Shown here piece after piece: positions 1-6,838 of a stretch of 10,615 nucleotides of DNA; within the stretch, counting starts at the first letter, position 1; each line of letters starts with the position of its first letter. The notes under the pieces were generated by a model. That model saw only the letters and a list, made by a program, of their open reading frames with translations. It was not told where the DNA came from and searched no databases. The translations under genes and the position numbers were made by a program. The DNA comes from an uncultured Clostridia bacterium (GTDB taxonomy: Bacteria; Bacillota; Clostridia; TANB77; CAG-508): positions 1 through 10,615 of the forward strand of contig CAPNAQ010000057.1 of NCBI GenBank assembly GCA_948663505.1, in the 5' to 3' direction.

Positions 1-43
1 TTATAATAAAAGGAATTAGTGCAATAAAATTCTTAAAAAACTC

Positions 44-72
44 TATACAAAAAGTAAAATTAGTTATATAAT
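44..72 (+). promoter_or_regulatory. Candidate sigma-A promoter upstream of murE
   Basis: TATACA at 44-49 and a perfect TATAAT at 67-72 are separated by 17 nt, which fits a vegetative promoter with a four-of-six -35 box. It would start RNA near 79 and leave a leader of about 56 nt containing a small AT hairpin (91-98 with 105-112). In such AT-rich DNA a TATAAT can arise by chance, and an operon promoter further upstream cannot be excluded because the window begins here. Confidence 0.4.
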
Positions 73-134
73 GTAACAGAATTTATAAGCAATAATTTGA
101 TTATAAATTATTTTAAATTGAAGGGATGATCTAA

Positions 135-1610
135 ATGAAATTAAAAGAAATATTATTAGGAATAGAAGGAATTAAAGCAAAAGGAAATTTAGATGTAGAA
201 ATAAAGGGAATTGAAAAAAATTCTAAAGATATAAAAACAGGATATATGTTTGTAGCAATAAAAGGATTTACAGTAGATGGACACGAATATATAGAAAATG
301 CTATTGATAATGGAGCGATAGCAATTATATTACAAGAAGGATATGATTTAAAAAAGATAAGTATACCAGAAGATGTAACGATATTGATAGTTAAAGATAC
401 AAGAGAGGCATTAGCAATTTGTTCAGCTAACTTTTATGAAAATCCATCAGAAAAGTTTAAATTAATTGGTGTAACAGGTACAAAAGGAAAAACAACTACA
501 ACATTTATGATAAAAGAGATATTAGAAAAAGCAGGAAGAAAAGTAGGATTAATAGGAACTATAGCAACATATATAAATGGAAAAAAATTAAAAGATAGTG
601 ATAGAACAACACCAGAGAGCTTAGAGTTACAACAAATATTTAAAAAAATGGCAGATGAAGGTGTTGAAGTTGTTGTAATGGAAGTTTCATCACAAAGTTT
701 AAAACTTCATAGAGTTGATAAATGTAATTTTGATATTGTATTATTTACAAATTTTTCTGAAGATCATATAAGTGAAAAAGAACATCCTGATATGAAAGAT
801 TACTTTAATTCAAAATTAAAATTATTTGAAATGTGCAAAACAGGAATAGTAAATGTAGATGATCTATATGGAGCAAAAATACCAAATTTATTTCCTGAAA
901 GTAATATAGTAACATATGCAATTGATAATTTTGCAAATGTTTTAGCAAAAGATATAACAATTACAAACTCATATGTAGACTTCAAAGTAAAGTTAACTGA
1001 TAGAAATGAAAGAGTAAAAACAGGAATTCCAGGAAGATTTAGTGTTTACAATTCACTTGCAGCAATTTGTGTTGCTCAAAAGTTTGGAATAAATTCAGAA
1101 ACTATAAAAGAAGCTTTACAAACAGTAAGAGTCCCTGGTAGATCAGAATTAGTTGATAATAAAAAAGAACTAACAATAATGATAGATTATGCACATTCAC
1201 CAGAAAGTTTACAAAATATATTACAAGCAACTAAAAGTTACACAAGAGGTAGAGTAATTTCTGTATTTGGATGTGGAGGAGATAGAGACTCTGGTAAAAG
1301 ACCAATAATGGGGGAAATATCAGGAAGAATAGCAGATTATACAATAATAACATCAGATAACCCAAGAACTGAAGATCCAAAAGCAATAGTTGAGCAAATA
1401 GAAAATGGTATAAAAAAGACAAAAGGAAAATATGAAGTTGTTGTTGATAGAGTTGAAGCTATTGAACATGCGATTAAAATGGCGAATAAAAAGGATATAA
1501 TTATTCTAGCTGGAAAGGGTCATGAACCATACCAAGAAGTTAAGGGAGAAAAATATCCATTTGATGAAAGAATTATTGTAAGAGATATTATAGAAAAAAT
1601 GAAAAAATAA
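135..1610 (+). CDS. murE: UDP-N-acetylmuramoyl-tripeptide synthetase MurE, meso-DAP type
   Basis: This cytoplasmic ATP-dependent Mur ligase adds the third amino acid to UDP-MurNAc-L-Ala-D-Glu in peptidoglycan precursor synthesis. The protein is 491 residues, normal for the family. An N-terminal UDP-binding domain (about 1-105) precedes the central ATPase with P-loop GVTGTKGKTT at 112-121. The SSQSL segment near 185 and TNFSEDH at 205-211 follow, and K227 in YFNSKLKLF is the likely carbamylated lysine. The C-terminal domain has DNPR at 408-411, the motif that in known MurE enzymes selects meso-diaminopimelate rather than lysine, and KGHEPYQ at 461-467. The stretch after SEDH is the longer ISEKEHPDM form rather than the common LDYHGTM form. 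Start: ATG at 135 has AAGGG at 121-125 with a 9-nt spacer. It is the first gene of the reduced dcw cluster; murF, its usual follower, is not here. Function assignment is very safe; DAP specificity is inferred from DNPR. Confidence 0.96.
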   Translation: MKLKEILLGIEGIKAKGNLDVEIKGIEKNSKDIKTGYMFVAIKGFTVDGHEYIENAIDNGAIAIILQEGYDLKKISIPEDVTILIVKDTREALAICSANFYENPSEKFKLIGVTGTKGKTTTTFMIKEILEKAGRKVGLIGTIATYINGKKLKDSDRTTPESLELQQIFKKMADEGVEVVVMEVSSQSLKLHRVDKCNFDIVLFTNFSEDHISEKEHPDMKDYFNSKLKLFEMCKTGIVNVDDLYGAKIPNLFPESNIVTYAIDNFANVLAKDITITNSYVDFKVKLTDRNERVKTGIPGRFSVYNSLAAICVAQKFGINSETIKEALQTVRVPGRSELVDNKKELTIMIDYAHSPESLQNILQATKSYTRGRVISVFGCGGDRDSGKRPIMGEISGRIADYTIITSDNPRTEDPKAIVEQIENGIKKTKGKYEVVVDRVEAIEHAIKMANKKDIIILAGKGHEPYQEVKGEKYPFDERIIVRDIIEKMKK

Positions 1611-1614
1611 TTAT

Positions 1615-1659
1615 AAGATTTGGCAGATGAAAAATTCGAAGAATTTTTTAGATGACGAT
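1615..1659 (+). repeat. 45-bp dispersed repeat, copy 1 (murE-mraY junction)
   Basis: These 45 bases are identical to 5286-5330. The unit contains an 8-bp perfect hairpin, AAAAATTC-GAA-GAATTTTT, and an internal ATG. From that ATG (1627) runs a 20-codon reading frame starting MKNSKNFLDDD; its TGA at 1687-1689 overlaps the TTG of mraY. There is no good ribosome-binding site before the ATG in this copy, so translation is uncertain. It lies where murF would usually be. Confidence 0.9.
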
Positions 1660-1685
1660 AAACTCAGAGAAGAGAAAAGAAGGGT

Positions 1686-2675
1686 TTGATAACATTGGAT
1701 TTTGAGATAAAAATATTGCTAATAACATTTGCAATATCAATAGTATGTAGCTTAATAATAATACCAATATTAAAAAAACTGAAAGTAGGACAGATTGAAA
1801 GAAATGATGGACCAGCATCACATTTAAAAAAACAAGGAACGCCAACAATGGGTGGAATAATAATTATTATTTCAATAATTATTGTGGTTACAGGAACATA
1901 TATATACTTATCATTTAGGGGAAATCAAGAAATTGCAAAAAGAATATTACCATTATTGTTAATAACAATAGGATTTGGCATGATAGGTTTTATAGATGAT
2001 TTTAAGAAGTTAGTCTTAAAAAATACAGAAGGTTTAAAACCAAGCTATAAAATGTTAGGATTATTAATTGTAGCTGTTGCATATGTATTATTTTTAGTAG
2101 AGGGTATAAAAATAGATACAAATACATATATACCATTTTTAAAAATGTATATGAATATTCCAATTTATTTATATATACCAGCAGCTGTATGTGTAATACT
2201 TGCAACAACAAATGCAGTGAATTTGACAGATGGAATAGATGGTTTATCTTCAAGTTTATCTAGTATAATTATTACTTGTTTAACAGTAATTGGTATGACT
2301 AATAAAATTTATGAAGTTTCTATATTTGGTAGCATAGTAATTGGTGCAACTTTAGGTTTTTTAATGTTTAATTTACATCCTGCAAAGGTTTTCATGGGGG
2401 ATACAGGTTCATTAATGTTAGGTGGTATTATTTCAGGTTTGGCTTTATATATAAAAATGCCGTTATTGATAGTTCTTATTGCAATTATTCCTGTGTTAGA
2501 AACTTTGTCTGTAATTATTCAGGTTGCATATTTTAAGAAGACTGGTAATAGAATATTTAAAATGGCACCATTACATCATCATCTTGAGTTATCAGGATGG
2601 AGAGAAAATAAGGTTGTTATTGTTTTTTCAATAATTACTTTAGTAATGAGTTTTATTGGTTTAAAAGTAATATAA
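1686..2675 (+). CDS. mraY: Phospho-N-acetylmuramoyl-pentapeptide-transferase MraY
   Basis: This polytopic membrane enzyme transfers phospho-MurNAc-pentapeptide from UDP to undecaprenyl phosphate, giving lipid I. The protein is 329 residues (family about 320-360), almost entirely hydrophobic helices. Signature motifs, numbered from the TTG at 1686: DGPASHLKKQGTPTMGG at 41-57, catalytic aspartates in DDFKK at 104-108, NLTDGIDGL at 179-187, FMGDTGS at 236-242 with the third conserved aspartate at 239, and the HHHLELSGW box at 297-305. No ATG is available: an in-frame stop lies at 1659-1661. TTG at 1686 overlaps the stop of the short ORF in the 45-bp repeat (TTGA) but sits 1 nt from GAAGGG; TTG at 1695 has a 10-nt spacer and may be the true start. 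Glycine codons switch from mainly GGA in the first half to mainly GGT in the second. Normal partner murD does not follow. Confidence 0.95.
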   Translation: MITLDFEIKILLITFAISIVCSLIIIPILKKLKVGQIERNDGPASHLKKQGTPTMGGIIIIISIIIVVTGTYIYLSFRGNQEIAKRILPLLLITIGFGMIGFIDDFKKLVLKNTEGLKPSYKMLGLLIVAVAYVLFLVEGIKIDTNTYIPFLKMYMNIPIYLYIPAAVCVILATTNAVNLTDGIDGLSSSLSSIIITCLTVIGMTNKIYEVSIFGSIVIGATLGFLMFNLHPAKVFMGDTGSLMLGGIISGLALYIKMPLLIVLIAIIPVLETLSVIIQVAYFKKTGNRIFKMAPLHHHLELSGWRENKVVIVFSIITLVMSFIGLKVI

Positions 2676-2705
2676 GATATTTCTTTAATTAAAAGAAGTA
2701 TAAGA

Positions 2706-2759
2706 ATGAATAATATTAATCTTCAAAAATTACGTTTTCCAAGGCGTTTAAGATACTGA
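2706..2759 (+). other. Possible 17-codon leader ORF before ftsW
   Basis: ATG at 2706 is preceded by AAAAGAAG (2691-2698) with a 7-nt spacer and encodes MNNINLQKLRFPRRLRY followed by TGA. The product is basic, with four arginines in the last eight residues, using CGT, AGG, CGT and AGA where neighbouring genes use almost only AGA. The frame covers the whole left arm of the inverted repeat at 2709-2842, so ribosomes on it would block that helix. This is a pattern seen in leader peptides, but so short an ORF may be chance. Confidence 0.25.
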
Positions 2760-2842
2760 ATATTCATATATTATATACACACTATAATCGGTTAATGTGA
2801 ATAACAACTCAGGCCAAACTCATTTTTCAGATTAATATTATT
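2709..2842. repeat. 134-nt inverted-repeat element in the mraY-ftsW gap
   Basis: The arms AATAATATTAATCT (2709-2722) and its exact complement (2829-2842) pair over 14 bp. After a one-base mismatch on each side, AAAAAT (2725-2730) pairs with ATTTTT (2822-2827). Nested inside are GTTT/AAAC (2746-2749 with 2816-2819), CTGA/TCAG (2756-2759 with 2809-2812), TATTCA/TGAATA (2761-2766 with 2798-2803) and ATTATA/TATAAT (2770-2775 with 2783-2788, 7-nt loop). ATG flanks both ends (2706-2708 and 2843-2845), which could be a 3-bp target duplication or chance. No U-run follows, so it is not a simple terminator. It may be a structured leader RNA or a remnant of a small insertion; no known riboswitch class was recognised. 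Confidence 0.6.
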
Positions 2843-2897
2843 ATGCTTAATAAGTTAAATAAATAGAATAAAAAGAAACGATTTAGGGGGATTTTAA

Positions 2898-4028
2898 ATG
2901 GCGAAAAAGAGAAAGGAAAAGAATTTTTCAAGTTTCTTAAATAACCCAATAGATTTTACTTTGGTAATAACTATACTATTATTATTAGGAATAGGATTAG
3001 TAATGGTTTTATCAGCAAGTTCTCCATCTGCGCTTGCTGAAAGTGGAAATAGTTATGCATATTTTTCTAAACAATTAATTTTTGGAATATTAGGAATATT
3101 TGTAATGTTATTTATTTCAAAGATAGATTATAGATTTTATCAAAAATTTTATAAACATGCATTGATATTTTCAATTTTATCTTTAGTTTTAGTAATGTTA
3201 ATAGGAAAAGAAGTAAATGGTGCAAAAAGATGGATAGAAATAACAAAAACATTATCAATTCAGCCTTCAGAAATGGTTAAAATATTAATGATAATTTTTT
3301 ATGCAGGATTATTAGTAAAAAATAGAGACGAACTAGATAAATATGGAAAAGGATTTTTTAAACATCTTTTATTTTTAGCTCCAATAATTGGATTATTAAT
3401 TTTACAACCACATCTTAGTGCTTCAATTGTTATAATTGGAATTATAAGTATAATGATGATTGTTGCAGGATGTAAATTTAAACATTTTTTATTTACAGGT
3501 TTGGCAGGGGGAGTTCCATTATTGACTGCTGCAATTGCATTTTCACCATACAGATTAGAAAGATTTATAACATTTTTAGATCCTTGGAAAGACGCTAGTG
3601 ATAGTGGATGGCAAGTTATCCAAAGTTTATATGCAATAGGATCAGGTAGTTTATTTGGAGTAGGGTTAGGAGATAGTAAACAAAAATATTTATACATACC
3701 AGAACCACATAATGATTTTATTTTTTCAATATTATCTGAAGAAATAGGATTTATAGGATGTACAGTTGTTTTAATATTATTTGCAATTTTTATATGGAGA
3801 GGAATATTAATAGCAATAAAAGCTCCAGATATGTTTGGAAGCTTACTAGCAGTTGGTATAACATCATTAGTTGCAATACAAGTTATAATAAATGTTGCAG
3901 TTGTTACATCATCAATGCCAGCAACTGGTATGCCATTACCATTTTTTAGCTATGGAGGTACTGCATTATTTATATTATTATGTGAGATGGGGATACTACT
4001 TAATATTTCGAGAGCTGGTGCAAAGTAA
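2898..4028 (+). CDS. ftsW: FtsW-type SEDS peptidoglycan glycosyltransferase
   Basis: FtsW is a ten-helix membrane protein of the SEDS family that polymerises lipid II at the division septum together with a class B penicillin-binding protein. The 376-residue product has a basic N-terminal tail (MAKKRKEK) before helix 1 at about 19-39. Family motifs follow: NGAKRWIE at 107-114, SIQPSEMVK at 120-128, LQPHLSA at 169-175, GWQVIQSLYAIGSG at 237-250, and PEPHNDFIFSILSEEIG at 268-284. Asp273 corresponds to the catalytic Asp of SEDS polymerases. MPLPFFSYGG at 345-354 ends the signature. RodA and SpoVE are close paralogues; placement directly before murG favours FtsW (or its SpoVE variant, common in spore formers). 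AGGGGG at 2884-2889 with an 8-nt spacer supports the ATG. The upstream gap lacks murD and carries the structured inverted repeat, so expression here may be adjusted separately from mraY. Confidence 0.92.
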   Translation: MAKKRKEKNFSSFLNNPIDFTLVITILLLLGIGLVMVLSASSPSALAESGNSYAYFSKQLIFGILGIFVMLFISKIDYRFYQKFYKHALIFSILSLVLVMLIGKEVNGAKRWIEITKTLSIQPSEMVKILMIIFYAGLLVKNRDELDKYGKGFFKHLLFLAPIIGLLILQPHLSASIVIIGIISIMMIVAGCKFKHFLFTGLAGGVPLLTAAIAFSPYRLERFITFLDPWKDASDSGWQVIQSLYAIGSGSLFGVGLGDSKQKYLYIPEPHNDFIFSILSEEIGFIGCTVVLILFAIFIWRGILIAIKAPDMFGSLLAVGITSLVAIQVIINVAVVTSSMPATGMPLPFFSYGGTALFILLCEMGILLNISRAGAK

Positions 4029-4106
4029 GTTGAAAAATATCCAATTTTTTTCTAATAAAAAAGATAGAAATTTGGATGACAAGAGTAGAAGAAAGTGAGA
4101 GTTAAA

Positions 4107-5225
4107 ATGAGAGTTATTATAGCTGCTGCTGGAACAGGTGGACATATAAATCCAGGAATAGCAATTGCAAATAAAATAAAACAAGAAGAAAAAGATTCAA
4201 AGATTATTTTTATAGGAACAACAAGAGGCATGGAAAATGACTTAGTTCCTAGAGCAGGATATGAGCTAAAAACAATAAATGCATATGGGTTAAGCAAAAA
4301 AATCTCCATTGAAAATATTAAGAAAATGTATAAAACATTTAAAGGATATGGAGAAGCAAAAAAAATAATAAAAGAATTTAAACCTGATATAGTTATTGGT
4401 ACAGGTGGTTACATATGTGGAGCAACAATACTTGCTGCACATAATTTAGGTATACCTACAATATTACACGAAAGCAACGCATTTCCAGGGAGAGCAGTAA
4501 AAATGCTATCAAAGAAAACAAACACAATATTAGTTTCTTTTAATGATGCAATAGGAAGAATAAAAAAAGCAAATAATATTGTATATACAGGAACCCCTGT
4601 AAAAATTAATAAAAAAGAATACAGTATTAATCAAAAAATGGATATAATAAAAAATGCAGGACTTAGTGAAGCTAAGCCTATAATTTTAATTTTTGGTGGT
4701 AGTCAAGGTGCACAAAAAATTAATGAAGCAGTAATTGGCATACTAATTAATAGATTAAATAAAAATTATCAAATTATCTGGGCAACAGGACCAAAACAAT
4801 ATGATATAATAAAAGAAAAATTAGAAGATAAAAATATTAATATAAATAATATACACAATGCAAAGATTGTTCCATATATTTATAATATGGAAGAAATAAT
4901 GAATGTTTCTAATATAATTGTTGCAAGAAGCGGCGCAATGACTATTACTGAAATCTCTAACTTAGCAAAGCCTTCAATATTAATACCATTGCCAAATGTA
5001 AGTGGAAATCATCAATTGTATAATGCAAAAGTGTTGGAAAAAATAGGGGCAGCAAAAATTATTTTAAATGATGAATTGCAAAGTGAGAAACTACATAAAA
5101 CAATAGATGAAATTATATTAAATAAAAAAATAGAAAAAGAGATGTCAGAAAACGCTTTTAAGATTTCAACAAAAGACGTTGAAGACAAAATTTATGCTGA
5201 AATAAAAAAATTACTATGTCACTAA
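4107..5225 (+). CDS. murG: UDP-GlcNAc:lipid I N-acetylglucosaminyltransferase MurG
   Basis: MurG is a membrane-associated GT-B (GT28) enzyme that adds GlcNAc to lipid I, giving lipid II. From the ATG at 4107 the protein has 372 residues and begins MRVIIAAAGTGGHINPG, the canonical N-terminal glycine loop right at the start. The usual landmarks follow: GTGGYICG at 98-105, HESNAFPGRA at 121-130 (family HExN.xPG), GGSQGAQ at 197-203 for the nucleotide-binding domain, SGAM at 275-278, and NHQLYNAKVLEKIGAA at 301-316 near the C-terminal sugar-nucleotide site. A GTG four codons upstream (4095) overlaps a TGA (GTGA), but has only an adjacent purine run as ribosome-binding site, so the ATG, which matches the family start, is preferred. 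The 78-nt gap after ftsW has no terminator, so the two are probably co-transcribed. The next gene is unusual for a dcw cluster, where murB, ftsQ or similar would be expected. Confidence 0.95.
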   Translation: MRVIIAAAGTGGHINPGIAIANKIKQEEKDSKIIFIGTTRGMENDLVPRAGYELKTINAYGLSKKISIENIKKMYKTFKGYGEAKKIIKEFKPDIVIGTGGYICGATILAAHNLGIPTILHESNAFPGRAVKMLSKKTNTILVSFNDAIGRIKKANNIVYTGTPVKINKKEYSINQKMDIIKNAGLSEAKPIILIFGGSQGAQKINEAVIGILINRLNKNYQIIWATGPKQYDIIKEKLEDKNININNIHNAKIVPYIYNMEEIMNVSNIIVARSGAMTITEISNLAKPSILIPLPNVSGNHQLYNAKVLEKIGAAKIILNDELQSEKLHKTIDEIILNKKIEKEMSENAFKISTKDVEDKIYAEIKKLLCH

Positions 5226-5250
5226 TAAAGATATTAAAAAATCTTAAATT

Positions 5251-5270
5251 ACGATGAACGAGCGAAGCGA
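5251..5270 (+). repeat. 20-bp direct repeat, copy 1
   Basis: ACGATGAACGAGCGAAGCGA occurs here and again exactly 75 bp downstream at 5326-5345. It contains GCGAAGC, a sequence known to fold into an unusually stable DNA mini-hairpin with a GAA loop. It is clearly richer in G and C than its surroundings. It lies in the murG-kinase gap. Confidence 0.85.
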
Positions 5271-5285
5271 AAAGGCTGCAGAGGG

Positions 5286-5330
5286 AAGATTTGGCAGATG
5301 AAAAATTCGAAGAATTTTTTAGATGACGAT
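5286..5330 (+). repeat. 45-bp dispersed repeat, copy 2 (murG-kinase junction)
   Basis: This is a perfect match to 1615-1659, including the 8-bp AAAAATTC-GAA-GAATTTTT hairpin. Its last five bases are also the first five of the second 20-bp repeat. Here the internal ATG (5298) opens the frame of the histidine kinase, so the repeat supplies residues 1-11 (MKNSKNFLDDD) if that start is used. Confidence 0.9.
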
Positions 5331-6701
5331 GAACGAGCGAAGCGAGTGAAAGGAAAAATCAATAGAATGAAGAAAAATGTAAAAACAGAATTGATATTAA
5401 TAACAATAATTATAGGAATAGCAATAGTTACTATACTAAGTATATTTTATTTAAATTTATTAGGTGAATTAAAAAAACAAATTTCAGAAAGTGAAATTAT
5501 AAATAAAATAGATATAATCCAAAGGCAAACAAAAATTGCAATAATAATATGTATTTCAGTTGTTTCCATATCTGCAATATTAATATCTAAGTTTTTAACT
5601 AAATATGTAATTTGTCCTAAAAATAAATTTATAAAAGCAGATGAAAAGACAGAGTTAAAGGACAAGCTAAGTGAAGTATCAACTAGAAAAAATCAGATAG
5701 AAACAATATTATTACACATGACTGATGGAATAGTTGCTTTTAATATGCAAGGAGAAATCATTTTAATAAATCCAGCAGCAAAGAACTTTTTAAGTATAAG
5801 TCCTGAAGATAATACATTTAATGATATATTTTCAAAATTTAAATTAAATATCAATTTGGAAAAAGTTATATATTTAGAGAGTTGGACATCTACAGATGAA
5901 ATTATACAAGTTGAAGAAAAATTTGTTAAAGTTTTTTTTGCACCATTTAAGAATGAAGAAGATAGACCAGATGGCGTAATTGCAGTTGTTCAAGATATAA
6001 CAGAACATGTAAAACTAGATAATATGCAAAAAGAATTAGTTGCAGATGTATCGCATGAACTTAAAACACCTATAACCTCAATAATGGGATATGCAGACAC
6101 TCTACTTGAAGGAGGTTATGATGAACAAACTCAGGAAAAATTTTTAAATGTTATAGCAACAGAATCAAGAAGAATGGCGAAATTAGTTACAGACTTATTA
6201 ACACTTTCAAGATATGATAATAATAGAAAAAATACTCAAAAAGAACCATTTGACTTAGGAGATTTAGTAAAGAAATGTCAAGAAAAATTGGCAATAGAGA
6301 TAAAAAAGAAAAAACACACAGTAAATTGCTTTGTTACTGCTGATGTTCCATTAGTTTATGCAGATAAAGATGATATTGAGAGAGTTATTTTAAATATACT
6401 ATCTAATAGTATTAAATATACTCATGATGATGGTGAGATAAAAATTTATGTTGGCTTTGTTTATAATGATGCTTATATTAAAATTTTTGATAATGGTATA
6501 GGCATCCCTGAAGAGGATTTGTCAAGAATTTTTGAGAGATTTTATAGGGTTGATAAAGCTCGTACTAGAGAAATGGGGGGAACTGGTTTAGGTCTTTCTA
6601 TTGCTAAAGAAATTTTGGATAAGAATGGTGGAAGTATTGATATTAAAAGTGAGACTGGTAAAGGTACAGAAGTTGTAATTAGGATTCCTACAAAACAATA
6701 G
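5298..6701 (+). CDS. Sensor histidine kinase, PhoR/WalK type, orphan
   Basis: This is a membrane-bound two-component sensor kinase, 467 residues from ATG 5298. Two membrane helices lie at about 31-53 and 79-99, with only some 25 residues between, so there is almost no outer sensor domain. A short HAMP-like linker (101-135, conserved Pro107) leads to a PAS domain (about 136-240, MTDGIVAFN at 141-149). The HisKA box SHELKTP at 252-258 has the phosphorylated His253. The ATPase domain has the N box ILNILSNSIKYT (364-375), DNGIGIP (398-404), FERFYRVDK (412-420) and GGTGLGLS (427-434). The start is uncertain: residues 1-16 come from repeat sequence, with GAGGGA (5281-5286) 11 nt upstream; ATG 5367 (M24) has AAAGGA with a 12-nt spacer and begins just before helix 1. 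No response regulator is adjacent. Placement after murG suggests a link to cell-wall homeostasis, which is inference. Glycine codons shift from GGA to GGT toward the 3' end. Confidence 0.93.
   Translation: MKNSKNFLDDDERAKRVKGKINRMKKNVKTELILITIIIGIAIVTILSIFYLNLLGELKKQISESEIINKIDIIQRQTKIAIIICISVVSISAILISKFLTKYVICPKNKFIKADEKTELKDKLSEVSTRKNQIETILLHMTDGIVAFNMQGEIILINPAAKNFLSISPEDNTFNDIFSKFKLNINLEKVIYLESWTSTDEIIQVEEKFVKVFFAPFKNEEDRPDGVIAVVQDITEHVKLDNMQKELVADVSHELKTPITSIMGYADTLLEGGYDEQTQEKFLNVIATESRRMAKLVTDLLTLSRYDNNRKNTQKEPFDLGDLVKKCQEKLAIEIKKKKHTVNCFVTADVPLVYADKDDIERVILNILSNSIKYTHDDGEIKIYVGFVYNDAYIKIFDNGIGIPEEDLSRIFERFYRVDKARTREMGGTGLGLSIAKEILDKNGGSIDIKSETGKGTEVVIRIPTKQ
5326..5345 (+). repeat. 20-bp direct repeat, copy 2
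   Basis: Identical to 5251-5270 and fused to the end of the 45-bp repeat. In the kinase frame it encodes part of DDERAKR. The two copies bracket a 75-bp period that is otherwise not repeated. Confidence 0.85.
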
Positions 6702-6745
6702 CTTGAAATTTTTTACAAAAAAACAAAACTTAAATAGTTTAAATA

Positions 6746-6774
6746 TTGATAATTATATTAAATTAATGTATAAT
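6746..6774 (+). promoter_or_regulatory. Sigma-A promoter for the lepB operon
   Basis: TTGATA (6746-6751) and TATAAT (6769-6774) are separated by exactly 17 nt, giving eleven matches out of twelve to the vegetative consensus. RNA would begin near 6781, about 58 nt before the lepB start. It separates the cell-wall cluster from the lepB-holB-ricT group. Confidence 0.7.
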
Positions 6775-6838
6775 ACAAATATAAAAAAATAAATTTCAGA
6801 TATCGTATTTTCAAATGAAAGGAATGAAAGTAATATAA

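Noticed and set aside
91..112. Terminator of an upstream gene before murE
   Set aside because: The 8-bp hairpin is all A-T and has no proper T-run; it more likely lies in the murE leader.
2709..2842. T-box or known riboswitch before ftsW
   Set aside because: No T-box sequence, no specifier/antiterminator arrangement, and no aptamer core known to me could be found; no terminator follows.
3299..3697. 132-codon minus-strand frame inside ftsW
   Set aside because: ftsW is certain from its SEDS motifs; the opposite frame is low-complexity and has no start signals. The same holds for the minus-strand frame at 7863-8231 inside holB.
3758..4098. Plus-strand frames overlapping the end of ftsW
   Set aside because: They are out-of-frame readings of ftsW with no recognisable motifs. 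Only the last part (4030-4098) was kept as a possible short junction ORF in the findings.
5251..5345. CRISPR array from the repeated 20-mer
   Set aside because: There are only two copies, the intervening sequence is not spacer-like, and no cas gene is present.
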